Positions 6,392 through 17,000 of a stretch of 24,316 nucleotides of DNA are shown piece by piece (position 1 is the first letter of the stretch; every line of letters starts with the position of its first letter). The stretch comes from Pseudomonadota bacterium (GTDB taxonomy: Bacteria; Pseudomonadota; Gammaproteobacteria; Xanthomonadales; Xanthomonadaceae), in NCBI GenBank assembly GCA_019348095.1, contig JAHWKC010000001.1:1-24316 (forward strand), read 5' to 3'. The notes beneath the pieces were generated by a model. The model was not told the DNA's origin. It worked only from the letters and a program-made list of their open reading frames with translations, and did not search any database. The translations under genes were made by a program, and so were the position numbers.

Positions 6392-8338
6392 ATGAAGCGG
6401 TTCGAGCCCGAAGACCTGTACCGCCACCACACCCTGCAGGCCCTCGACGGCTCGATCCGCCACGACCGCGCAGTGGTCCTGGTGAGCCGCGCACTGCAGC
6501 AAGCCGACCGCTATGAATCAATCGTGTGGCGGCTCACGGCCGGCGACGATCCACACCCGCTCACCTCGCCCGCGTTCGACGTCCAGTCGCCAAGGCTGAG
6601 CCCTGACGGCAGCACGCTTGCGTTCCTGTCCAGGCGCGATGGCGACAGCACGCAGCTCCACCTGCTCCCGCTCGACGGCGGTGAGGCCACCGCGCTGACC
6701 GACGAGCACACCCACAAGATGCGATCAATCCTGGGGTGGTCCCACGATGGCCAGCGGCTGCTCGCCACCGTGAAGGTCGACTGGTGCGAAGACCGCAACG
6801 TGCCCGCGCCAGACCCGCCGGCCGATGGCCCGGTAATCGTCAACTTCCTGCCCTACAAGCTCGACGGCAGCGGCTATTCGACCGGTCAGCGAAGCCACCT
6901 GTACGCGGTGGATGCCGGCAGCGGCGCACTCACCGCGCTGGTCGAAGGCGACTTCGACGTCAGTGCGGGGTCCTGGTCACCCGACGGCCGCTCGCTGGCG
7001 TACACCCGCAAACGCGCCGGCCGGGAGCGCCATCGCAGCGACCTGTGGCTGGCCGATGCCGACGGTGCCAACGCACGACAGGTGACGCACGACCTCGCCT
7101 CGGTCCAGGGCGCGGCCTGGTCGCCCGACGGGCGCTGGATCGCATTCGCTGGCAGCGAGTGCGAAGGCGACTCGCTGCTGGGGCTGTGGCTGTTCGATGT
7201 TGCCAAAGACTCGCTGGAGCGTCTCGACCGGGAGCTCGAAATCGCCACCGGAAACCCGTTGTGGCACCCCGACGGTGACCGGCTGGCGGTCATCGCCGCA
7301 CACCGCGGCCTTCAGGAAATCGCCATCGTCGGCGTGCCCGGCGGGCCCACCCGGCGCCTGCACGCCGGCTTGCGCCACGTGCTGCAACTGGCACAGCAGC
7401 GCGACCGGCTGCTGTTCGGCGTCGCCAGCATGCGCCGACCGTGCGAGGTGCACTCGGCGCGCTGGGACGGCGAGGACGAGCAGCGCCACAGCGCGTTCAA
7501 CCGCGCCTGGTTTGGCCGCCTCAGCCGTCCGCGCGTGTCCAAGCGCGAGTTCGAGGTGCCCGACGGCAATGGCGGGACAGAAACCATCGAAGCCTGGCTG
7601 CTGCTGCCGCCGGAGGAAAGCGCCGGCCCCTACCCGCTGCTGGTCGACATGCACGGCGGCCCGCAGAGCTACACCCTGATCGACTACGCCGCGCACGTGC
7701 ACTGGTACACCCTGTGCTCGCGCGGCTGGGCGGTGCTGTCGCCGCATGCGGCCGGCTCGGGCAGCTACGGCGGCGAGTTCGCGCGGCGCCTGCGTGGCCA
7801 CTGGGGCGAGCTCGACCTGCCGCAGTATCTGGCGGTCATCCGGGCGCTGCAGGACGAAGGCCTTGCCGACGAGCGCCTGGCCTGCACCGGCAAATCCTAC
7901 GGCGGCTTCCTGAGCGCGTGGTCGATCGGCCAGTGCGACGTGTTCAAGGCCGCGGTGGTGTCGGCGCCGGTCAGCAATATCGAATCGCATGCCGGCTCGT
8001 CCGACAGCGGCTACTACGTCACCCCTTACGCGATGGACGGTGAGATCAACGAGGTGCGCGAGCGCTACCACGCCTTGTCGCCGGTCGAGTACTGCATCGA
8101 CGTCGGCGCTGCGACCCTGATCCTGCAGGGCGAGGACGACCAGCGCTGTCCGCTGGGCCAGGCCGAAGAGTTGTTCGCCAACCTGATCCGCTGCTCTAAA
8201 TCGCCGGTGCAGATGGTGGTCTATCCCGGCGGGAGCCACTCGTTGTCCGGCAGCGGCAAGCCCAGCCACCGGGTCGACTATCACCGCCGGCTGACCGATT
8301 GGGTGCAGCGCTGGGCCGCGCAGAAGGCCAACGTTTGA
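6392..8338 (+). CDS. S9 family peptidase (prolyl oligopeptidase / acylaminoacyl-peptidase type)
   Basis: The 648-aa product is a serine peptidase of clan SC that would cleave short peptides. Residues about 40-370 form a beta-propeller with TolB/PD40-type blades (SPDGSTLAFLSRRDG, SWSPDGRSLAYTRKR, AWSPDGRWIAFAG). The alpha/beta-hydrolase domain occupies about 390-648. Its catalytic triad is visible: Ser502 in GKSYGGF, Asp583 in GEDDQRCP and His616 in GGSHSLS. The HGGPQSY segment supplies the oxyanion region. No signal peptide is present, so it is cytosolic. I start at ATG 6392, 6 nt after AAAGGA; an in-frame ATG at 6311 has only the preceding terminator upstream. The gene follows that terminator and no sigma-54 site is seen, so it is probably independent of the upstream regulon. 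Substrate preference is not predictable. Confidence 0.92.
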   Translation: MKRFEPEDLYRHHTLQALDGSIRHDRAVVLVSRALQQADRYESIVWRLTAGDDPHPLTSPAFDVQSPRLSPDGSTLAFLSRRDGDSTQLHLLPLDGGEATALTDEHTHKMRSILGWSHDGQRLLATVKVDWCEDRNVPAPDPPADGPVIVNFLPYKLDGSGYSTGQRSHLYAVDAGSGALTALVEGDFDVSAGSWSPDGRSLAYTRKRAGRERHRSDLWLADADGANARQVTHDLASVQGAAWSPDGRWIAFAGSECEGDSLLGLWLFDVAKDSLERLDRELEIATGNPLWHPDGDRLAVIAAHRGLQEIAIVGVPGGPTRRLHAGLRHVLQLAQQRDRLLFGVASMRRPCEVHSARWDGEDEQRHSAFNRAWFGRLSRPRVSKREFEVPDGNGGTETIEAWLLLPPEESAGPYPLLVDMHGGPQSYTLIDYAAHVHWYTLCSRGWAVLSPHAAGSGSYGGEFARRLRGHWGELDLPQYLAVIRALQDEGLADERLACTGKSYGGFLSAWSIGQCDVFKAAVVSAPVSNIESHAGSSDSGYYVTPYAMDGEINEVRERYHALSPVEYCIDVGAATLILQGEDDQRCPLGQAEELFANLIRCSKSPVQMVVYPGGSHSLSGSGKPSHRVDYHRRLTDWVQRWAAQKANV

Positions 8339-8390
8339 TTCCGCCGCAGAGCGTGGCTACGGCATGCAAGCTTCGATCGGCACGGAAGAA

Positions 8391-8463
8391 CGTAGGGTGG
8401 GCACGCTTTTCGTGCCCACCGTCGCCGGCCGAGGTGGGCACTAAGAACGTGCCCACCCTACGT
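8391..8463. repeat. GTAG REP-like palindromic repeat, likely bidirectional terminator
   Basis: GTAGGGTGGGCACG (8392-8405) pairs with the adjacent CGTGCCCACC and again with the inverted CGTGCCCACCCTAC at 8448-8461, giving nested hairpins. It fills the gap between two convergent genes, where such elements often end transcription. The GTAG start is typical of REP sequences in Xanthomonadaceae. Confidence 0.8.
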
Positions 8464-8464
8464 C

Positions 8465-10936
8465 CTAGGCAGCGCTGCCGGCGCTGCGCAGGCTGTCCAC
8501 GACCGAGTCGAACGAGCCCGGTCGCCCCAGCAGGAATCCCTGCAGCTCGCCGATTCCATGCTGCCGCAGCCAATCCAGCTGCTCCTGCGTCTCCACCCCC
8601 TCGGCCACCGTATCCAGGCCGAGTGATTTGGCCAGGCTGATCACCGACTGGCAGATCGAACGGTCGTTGGCGTCCTCGTGCAGGTCGCGCACGAACGAGC
8701 GGTCTATTTTCAGGCGCTGTATCGGCAGACGCTTAAGGTAGGCCAGGCTCGAATAACCGGTACCGAAGTCGTCGATCGAGATACTTACCCCCACCGTCGC
8801 CAGGCGCTGCATCGTCTCGATCGCGCGTTCGGGATTGGCCATGATCACGCTCTCGGTCAGCTCCAGCTCAAGTGCGCCGGCCGGCAGCGAACCGGCCTGC
8901 ATCGCGCGCACGACGTCGGCATGCAGGTCCTCGGTGAACTGCGCGGCCGACACATTGACCGCCAGCCGCAGGTGCCCCAGCCCGGCATCGACCAGCATGC
9001 GGTGGTGCCGTGCCGCTTCCATCAGCACCCAGCGGCCGATCTCGACGATCAGCCCGCTTTCCTCACACACGGCGATGAACTGACCGGGCGGCAACTCGCC
9101 AAACTCGGGGTGCTCCCAGCGCAGCAGTGCCTCAAGCCCCAGCGGCCGCCCCAGGGGCGAGAAGATCGGCTGGAACACCAGGCAGAATTCATCGCGCGCC
9201 AGCGCCTCGCGCAGCCGCGAGATCAGGCGCAAGCGCTGCGAGACCTCGCTGTCGAACTCCGGCTGATAGACCACCGCACGATTTCGGCCCTGCCGCTTGG
9301 CCTGGTACATCGCCAGGTCGGCGCGGATCAGCAGCGACTCGGCGGTAGTGCCCGACTCGGGATAGATGCAGTAGCCGATGCTCGGGGTCAGCGTATAGCT
9401 CACGCCCTCGATCTCGATGGGTTCGGACACGCGCGCGGTCGCGCGCTCGAGCACCTGGTCCAGGCTGCGCCGGTCGTCGACTTCGTTGAGCACCATCACG
9501 AACTCGTCGCCGCCGAAACGGCCTACGCTGTCGGTGTCGCTCACCAGTGCCGACAGGCGCCTGGCAACGGTCCGCAGCACCGCATCGCCGGCGCCGTGCC
9601 CGAGGTTCTCATTGACCAGCTTGAAGTTGTCCAGGTCAACGAAGATCACCGCCACCTGCCGCCGGTAGCGCGCGGCGTTGCGCACCGCCTGGCCCAGCCG
9701 GTCCAGCAGCAGCTCGCGATTGGGCAGGCCGGTCAGGTCGTCATGGGTCGCGCGCCAGGCCAATTGTTCCTCGTAGCGATGCCGCTCTGTGACATCGGCC
9801 ATGACACCGACGTGGTGGGTCACGCGTCCTTGTTCGTCATGCAGCGCATCGAGATGGAAATCATTCCAGAACAGCTCGCCGTTCTTGCGGTAGTTGCGCA
9901 TCGTGACCTTGGTGCCGCGCCCTTCGGCCAGCGCATGGCGCACGGCGGCAAGTGCCGGCTGGTCATGGTCCTCGCCCTGCAGGAAGCGCCAGTCACGGCC
10001 CAGCACTTCATCGGCGCGGTAGCCGCTGATCCGCTCGAAGGCCGGATTGACGTAGACGATCGAGTGGTCGTCGCCGACCGCATCGGTGACCACGATCCCG
10101 CTGTCGGTATTTTCCACCGCGCGGCGCAGCAGGCGCAGCTCGGCCGCCACCTGGTGTTTCTCGGTCAGGTCGAGCATGCCGCCGACCATGCGGGTCGGTG
10201 CGCCGTGGGCGTCGCGCATCAGGAAGCCGCGATCGAGCACCTCGGCATAGCTTCCGTCGCCTCGCTGGAAGCGATACTCGTGCTCCCATTCCAGCTGTTG
10301 GGAGTCCAGCGCGCGGTGCAGGCTTGCCCGGACCGCATCGGCGTCGGCGGGGTGGATCAGCGACTGCCACGTCCGCGTGATCGAAGGCACCAGCTCGGGG
10401 GCATGGCCGAAGCCTTTGTAGAAACTGTCACTGAGCCACAGCGTGCCCTTGGCGATGTCCCAGTCGTAAATGGCATCGCTGGTGGCGCGCGCGACAAGCC
10501 GGAAACGCTGCTCGCTGCACTCCCGCTCGGTGACGTCGTGGGCGGCCACGAGCCGCGCCGGTTGGCCGTCGAACTCGACATCGTGCAGGTAGATCTCCGC
10601 GCGGAAAGTGCTGCCATCGCGGCGCCGGTGGGTCCACACCCGTCCCTGCACGTGCGCGGCGTCCGCCCGCGCCGCGTCCTGGACGGAGTGCCTGTGCTCG
10701 TCGGGGCGAATGTCCAGCACCGTCATGTCGAGCAGCTCGTCGCGGCGATAGCCGTAGTGCTCCAGGGCCGCGGCATTGACCGCGAGGAACCTCAGGCTCT
10801 CCAGCTCGAACACCCACATCGGGATTGGGTTGTGGTCGAACAGGAAACGATACTGCCCCTGCGCCTGCTCCAGCAGCGCGCGGATCGCGGGGCCCGAATC
10901 GAGTGCTTCGGCGGAACGATCACGGTCGGCATCCAT
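8465..10936 (-). CDS. PAS-PAS-PAS-GGDEF-EAL cyclic-di-GMP signalling protein
   Basis: This 823-aa soluble protein makes and/or degrades cyclic-di-GMP. PAS domains lie at about 25-138, 145-258 and 268-386. The GGDEF domain (about 395-555) has DLDNFKLVNENLGHGAGD and an intact GGDEF at 475-479. The residues where the inhibitory RxxD would lie read SDTD, so the I-site is absent. The EAL domain (about 570-815) keeps the catalytic set: EAL 602-604, Asn661 in NVSAAQF, Glu in LTESV, DDFGTG from 722, Lys743, VAEGVET and QGFLLGRP. Phosphodiesterase activity is therefore likely; cyclase activity is possible. The third PAS carries GRDWRFLQG, a LOV signature with Trp in place of the photoactive Cys. There is no membrane segment. 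It is a single gene between REP elements, with the giant kinase upstream on the same strand. Confidence 0.93.
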   Translation of the reverse strand: MDADRDRSAEALDSGPAIRALLEQAQGQYRFLFDHNPIPMWVFELESLRFLAVNAAALEHYGYRRDELLDMTVLDIRPDEHRHSVQDAARADAAHVQGRVWTHRRRDGSTFRAEIYLHDVEFDGQPARLVAAHDVTERECSEQRFRLVARATSDAIYDWDIAKGTLWLSDSFYKGFGHAPELVPSITRTWQSLIHPADADAVRASLHRALDSQQLEWEHEYRFQRGDGSYAEVLDRGFLMRDAHGAPTRMVGGMLDLTEKHQVAAELRLLRRAVENTDSGIVVTDAVGDDHSIVYVNPAFERISGYRADEVLGRDWRFLQGEDHDQPALAAVRHALAEGRGTKVTMRNYRKNGELFWNDFHLDALHDEQGRVTHHVGVMADVTERHRYEEQLAWRATHDDLTGLPNRELLLDRLGQAVRNAARYRRQVAVIFVDLDNFKLVNENLGHGAGDAVLRTVARRLSALVSDTDSVGRFGGDEFVMVLNEVDDRRSLDQVLERATARVSEPIEIEGVSYTLTPSIGYCIYPESGTTAESLLIRADLAMYQAKRQGRNRAVVYQPEFDSEVSQRLRLISRLREALARDEFCLVFQPIFSPLGRPLGLEALLRWEHPEFGELPPGQFIAVCEESGLIVEIGRWVLMEAARHHRMLVDAGLGHLRLAVNVSAAQFTEDLHADVVRAMQAGSLPAGALELELTESVIMANPERAIETMQRLATVGVSISIDDFGTGYSSLAYLKRLPIQRLKIDRSFVRDLHEDANDRSICQSVISLAKSLGLDTVAEGVETQEQLDWLRQHGIGELQGFLLGRPGSFDSVVDSLRSAGSAA

Positions 10937-11000
10937 GCCGCCAATCTAGCTCCACCCGGGGCAGCCGCCGTGAACGGGTCGTGACCTTGCGCCCGAAAAT

Positions 11001-11087
11001 CTGCAGGAGCACCGTCGCTGCAGGAGCGAGCCATGTCCTCGACCGTGCCATACGCAGCAAAACGATCGCGCCCACGGGGCGCTCCTA
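11001..11087. repeat. REPIN-like pair of GTAG REP sequences
   Basis: The right-hand copy (11063-11087), read on the minus strand, is GTAGGAGCGCCCCGTGGGC and onward, with hairpin GCGCCC/GGGCGC. The left-hand copies at 11002-11030 (GCAGGAGCG) are degenerate and inverted relative to it. The core matches the REP pair at 23987-24095. It fills most of the gap between the c-di-GMP protein gene and the giant kinase gene. Confidence 0.7.
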
Positions 11088-14000
11088 CGGCGCCGCGCGC
11101 TGGCGTCGCTTGAGCCGCCGCAGTGAGTCCACCAGCGCCATCAGCGCGGCCGGCTCGACCGGCTTGACCACATGCGCGTCGAACCCGCTCTGCTCGCTGC
11201 GGCGCCGGTCCTCGTTCTGGCCCCAGCCGGTCACCGCTATCAACACGATGTCCGCGCCCCAGGGCTGCTCCCTGAGCTGCCGGCACACCTCATGCCCGTC
11301 AGGCTGCGGCATGCCCAGATCGAGCAGCACCACGTCCGGCCGGAACGATGCGGTGGCTTCGATGCCTTCGGAGCCTCCATAGACGGCACGCACCTCGTGG
11401 CCGGAAATGCGCAGGAACAGCGCCAGCGAATCGGCACTCTCGTGATTGTCATCGACCACCAGGATGCGGTGCACCATCTGCTGGCTGCCGTTGCCCTCGT
11501 GTTCGGCCGGATCGTCCGCTACCGCGCGATGTGCGTGCAGCGGCAGGCGCACGACGAACTCGCTGCCGTGGCCGAGGCCTGCGCTGCGCGCTTCGACCTG
11601 CCCGTCGTGCAGCGCGACCAGGCTGCGCACCAGGGTCAGGCCGATGCCGAGGCCGCCCTGCGCGTAACCCCGCGACTGATCGATCTGCGCGAACATGTCG
11701 AACACCCGCGGCAGCATGTGCGGGGCGATGCCTAGGCCGTTGTCGCGCACCGAGACCACCACGAAATCGCCCTCGCGGCGAGCGGCCAGCGTGATCCGGC
11801 CGCCGCTGTCGCTGTACTTGGCCGCGTTGTTGAGCAGGTTGGCGAACACCTGCGACATCCGCACCGGATCGACGTGCAACGGCAACGGCTCGTCCGGCAG
11901 CTCGATCTCCATGTGGTGCTGGCCGGCGTCGATCAGTGGCTTGCTGGTTTCCACGGCGTTTCGCACCACCTCGGACAGGTCGACCCGCTCGCAGCGCAGC
12001 TCGATGTTGCCGCGGGTCACGCGCGAGACTTCCATCAGGTCGTCCACCAGGCGCACCAGGTGTTTGACCTGGCGCTCCATCATGTCGTGCAGCTGCGCGG
12101 CGTCTGGCTCGTCGTCGTGCTTCATCCGCAGGATGTGCAGGCAGTTGCGGATCGGCGCGAGCGGATTGCGCAACTCGTGCGCCAGCGTCGCCAGGAACTC
12201 ATCCTTGCGGCGGTCGATGTCGCGCAACGACTCCTCGGTCTGCTTGCGCTCGGTGATGTCAAGCACCGATCCGAGCATCAGCAAGGGCCGGCGCGGGGTC
12301 TCGTCGCAGTGCTCGTGGTCGCTGCCGGCCTCGTGGTCGAACAGCGTCTGCCCGCGCGATACGGCCCAGCGGATGCTGCCGTCGCGGTGGACCCAGCGGA
12401 ACTCCTCGCCATAACGCCCGTCACCCTCCGGCCGCGTCGCGGCCTTGAGCGCGGCGATCACGCGCGGCCGGTCCTCGGGGTGGATGCGGGCGGCGATCTC
12501 CTCCAGCGACGGCGGTGCATGTGGTTCGAGGCCGCAGATCTCACGTGTGCGTGCATCCACGCGGATCGTGCCCGGCGCGGGCTCCCAGCTCCAGGTGCCG
12601 AGCTTGGCGACGGTCAGCGCCAGCGATGCACGCTCCTCGCTGACCCGCAGCGCCTCCTCGGCGCGCTTGCGGTCGGTGATGTCCAGGCTGACGCCGGCCA
12701 CCCGGGTCGGCTCGCCGGCGGGGTCGTAGAACACGCGGCCGCGGGCGATGATCCAGTGCAGGCTGCCATCGGGCCAGGTCGCTCGGAACTCCGCGTCGAA
12801 GTCCTCTACCTGGGTCACGGCCTTCATCACCTGGCGCTTAAGGAACTCGCGGTCGTCGGGGTGCACCAGTTGATCGAGAAGGCGGGTGTAGTCCAGCGGC
12901 GCATGGGCGGGCAGGCCGAGGTGGGCGCGGCACAGCTCGTCGCCGCTGAAGTCCCTCCCCGGCAGGCGCAGCTCCCACGAGCCCAGTCGGCCGGTGTCGA
13001 GCGCGACGCGCAGGCGCTCCTCGTTCTCGGCAAGGCCACGCATCGCCCGCGCCCGTTCGATGGACTCCCAGCACCGGTTCGCCACCAGCCGGGTCCATTC
13101 GATGTCGTCGTCGCTCCAGGTCCGCGGCGTGGCCTGGTAACCACTGACGGTGGCCACCAGCCGACCGTCTTTGCGTAGCGGAACGGCCAGGATCGCGCGG
13201 ATCTGCAGCGTCGCATAGCGCTCCCGCTGCTGGGCGGTGAGCCCCTCGTGCTCGACGTCATCCTCCCAGAACGGCCGGCCGGCACGCATCGCATCGTGCA
13301 GGACCTCGCCGAAATCGGACAGGCGGAAGCGCCCCGCCATGCTCGGCAGCCCGGGGCTGTAGTTGCCGACCACCGTTTCCCAATCCTCATCGGCATCGAC
13401 CTCGACATACGCCGCACCGTCCAGCTTGAGGTGCTCGCCGAGCACGCGGACCACCGCCAGCGCGATCTCGTCGGGATCGCCCAGCGGCATCGCGGCATCG
13501 TCGACCGCCACCAGCAGGCGGTCACGGTCCTCGACCCGCTTGCGCCGGGTGATGTCCTGGGTGACCGTCATCGCCGCGACGATCGCGCCGCCGTGGTCCT
13601 TGATCGGCGAGACATCGCTGCTGACCCAGACCATGCTGCCGTCGGCTTGCACGCAACGATGGTCGACGGCGAACGCCTGGCCGTTGTCCAGCATGCGCTC
13701 AAACAGCAGATTGCTGACCGGCAGGTCCTCGGGATGGACCAGGTCCTGCATGAGCATGCCGATCAACTGCTCGCGGCTGTGCCCGACGATTTCGCAGTAG
13801 CGATCGTTGACCATGCTGAAACGGCCGTCGACATCGGTGTAGGAGATCCCACCACCGGCCTGGTTGAAGATGGAGGCGAATCGGCGCTCGCTCTCGCGCA
13901 AGGCGGCCTCGGCATCGGCGCGCTCGAGCCGCAGGTGGATGCGTGCGGTCAGCTCGCGCAGCAGGTCGACCTCCCCGGACTGCCAATTCGAGACGTGGTC

Positions 14001-17000
14001 GCGGTGCGCGGCCAGCACGAATTTCCAGTGTCCCTCACTGAAGAACGGCACCACCACCTGCGACCTCACTCCGTGCTCCATGTATGCCTCGGAGAGATCG
14101 ACGGTGCGCGGATCGCTGGCGACATCGTCGACCACGACGACTTCACCGGCGCGCAACGCCTCCAGGAACGGCTCGCTGACGAAGTCCGAGAAACGGTGCG
14201 GCCCGGGTCCGATCTCGGGCTGCGCACCCTCCGTGCGGTAGACGAGCCTCAGATGCTCGGCGGCTTCGTCCACCTCGCCGAAGGTCAGCCAGAGCAGACC
14301 GAAGTGCAAGCGCATCATGGCCCCGATCGTGCGCATGATCGCGTGGGCGTCGGTCAGTACCGACAGCTCACGGCTAACCTTGGACAGAAACTCGAGGTTG
14401 AGTTCCTCACGCTTGCGCCCGCTGATGTCGCGGAACAGGATTGCGACGTGCCGCAGATGCGGCGCATCAATGCGGCAGGCGTAGACGTCGAACCAGCGGC
14501 CCATCGCATCCGCCGATGCCTCGAAACGGGCCGGCTCGCCGGTCAGCGCGACGCGCGCGTACGCCTCGACCCAACCCTGCTCGAGGCCGGGCACTAGTGC
14601 CCGCATGGTCTTGCCTTCCGCATCGTGCAGATCAGTCTGATCGACGAACGCCGGGTTGGTTTCGAGGAAGCGGTAGTCGACCGGCTCGCCGGCATCGTCC
14701 AGCAGCACCTCGACCACGCAGTAGCCTTGGTCGACCGAGTCGAACAGCGCCCGGTAGCGGCCCTCGCGGTCGGCCAGCGCACGGGTCACGCGGGCACGCT
14801 CGATCGACTCCCAGCAGCGGTGCGCGACGATGCGGCACAACTCGGTTTCGTCTTCGACCCAGGCGCGAGGGACCCTGCGGTGCACCGCCAGCACCGCCGC
14901 CAGCCGGCCGCCCTTGTGCAGCGGCACCGACAGGCTTGCCCGCGCGTGCACCGCCCGGTGCAGGTCGATGTGGCCGGCGATACGTGGATCGGATTCGGCG
15001 TCCTCGATCGCGAACACCCGATCCTCGAGCATGGCCCGCAGCAGAGCGCCTCCGAAGTCCCCGATCCGCCGGGCACCGCGCATCGCGGGCATGTCGCCGC
15101 GCCGGAAATCCCCTAGCATCGTGCTGTGGTCTTCGTCCTGGTGGACCTCGGCGAAGATCACGCGGTCGGCATCGAGGTGCCCGCGCAACAGCGCACCGGC
15201 GGCGGCGAGCATCGTCTCCGGCTCGACCAGCATCCGCAGCGCCGCATCCAGGCGCAGCAGGAACTCGTTGCGCCGCTGCGCCTGCTTGCGTTCGGTGATG
15301 TCCAGCGCCATCGCGATGACGAACCGCCGCCCGTCGCGCAAGGTACCCGGCGAGGAGGCACTCAGGCTCCAGGTGCGGCGATCGCCGGCGCGGGTGTCGA
15401 ACTCGAAGTCCGTCGACAGGGTGCCGCCGCAATCGAACACACCGCGCACCGCGTCGGCCACATCGCTGCCGTAGGCCTGGCTCAACCAGTACCGCAGTTG
15501 CGCGGTGTCGCGCAGGCCGTATCCGGTGAGCGCACTCCAGGCGTGGCTCAGCTGCAATACCTCGCCGTCCTCGGCGTGCATCATTACCGGGATGGGAGCG
15601 TCCTGTACGGCCCGGCGGAACTGCTCGCCGCTTTCGCGCAGGGCCGCTTCCACGCGCGCACGCTCGATCGCCACCGCGGCGGTGCGCGTGGCGATGCGGA
15701 TGATCTCGCTGTCCTGCGGACTGGATTCCTGCGGCTCTCGGTAGTACAGCGCGAAGGTTCCCAGCACCTCGTCTTCGCTGGACAGGATCGGCGTTGACCA
15801 GCACGCGCGCAATCCGCACGGCACCGCGACATGGCGAAAGTCGTCCCATAGCGGATCGGTGGCGATGTCGCACACGTAGACCGGCTCGCGGCGGTACACC
15901 GCGGTGCCGCAGCTGCCGGCCCTCGGGCCGATGGCGATGCCGTCTACGGCCTGGTTGTATGCCTCCGGCAGGCTCGGTGCGGCGCCGTGGCGCAGGTGCG
16001 CGCGGTCGCGGTCGAGCAGCAGCACCGAGGCGACCATCCCGTCTTCGGATACGGACTCGACCACCTGGATTAGCGCGTGCAGCACCTCCGGCAGCGGCTC
16101 GCCCCTGGCGATCCGCTCCAGCACGCCGGCCAGCCCGGTCTGCAAGGTCTCGGCGCGCTTGCGGCTGCCGATGTCCAGCACCACTGCGCTCAGGCCCAGG
16201 TACTCGCCGTCCGGGCCACGCAGGGCATTGACGCTGCTGGTGGCCCACAGCGCTCCACCGTCCTTGCGCCGGTAGCACTTCTCGATGGTGAAAGCCGGGC
16301 CGCCCTCGGCCAGCCGCCGTACCGCCTCCCGGGTCTGCGCGAGACTGACCGGGTCAGTGAGGTCGGTGATGTTCAGCCCCAGCATTTCCTGCTCGCTGTA
16401 GCCGAGCATCTCGCACCAGCACCGGTTGACAAAGGTGATGCGGCCGGCAGCGTCGGTCTGGACCACGCCGGTGATGGTGTGGTTGACGATGTTGCGGTAG
16501 CGCGCCTGGCTGACGCTCAGCGCCTGCTGCCCCTGTGCGGCCTCGATCACGGCCGAAGCGTACTGGGCCAGTTGCACCAGGATCGATTCGTCCTCGCCGG
16601 TGAACTCGCCGGCGTGCTTGTCGGAGACCTGCACCACGCCGATATTGCGCCCGTCGCCGCCGACCAGCGGCGCAGCCAGGCAACCCCGAAGCGGCGGGTG
16701 GCCCTCGGCCCCCTCGCTGGAACCGCGCCATGCCGGATGCGCAAGCAGTTGTTCGTGGGTCAGCCGCACCGGCCGGTTGCTGCGGCTGACCTCGCCAAAG
16801 ATGCCGGTGCCGCGCACCTGCTTGCCGAGATCGCGCCACTGCTTGTACTTGTCAGAGAGCGACACGCTGGTGACGGCGGCCGACCAGTTGCCCTCCCCCT
16901 CGCGGTGACCGCCGTCCTCCCCGCCGACGCTGCGCACGCTGATCACGCACTGGTGGGTTCCGGTGATCTCGCGCACCCGCTCGGTGCATATCTGCAGCTT

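Noticed and set aside
9900..10110. A functional blue-light LOV photoreceptor in the c-di-GMP protein
   Set aside because: The adduct-forming Cys is Trp and the key Gln is Met, so canonical LOV photochemistry is not possible.
8678..10984. 768-codon plus-strand open frame opposite the GGDEF-EAL gene
   Set aside because: It is a reverse-strand shadow of conserved PAS, GGDEF and EAL motifs, without any recognisable family.
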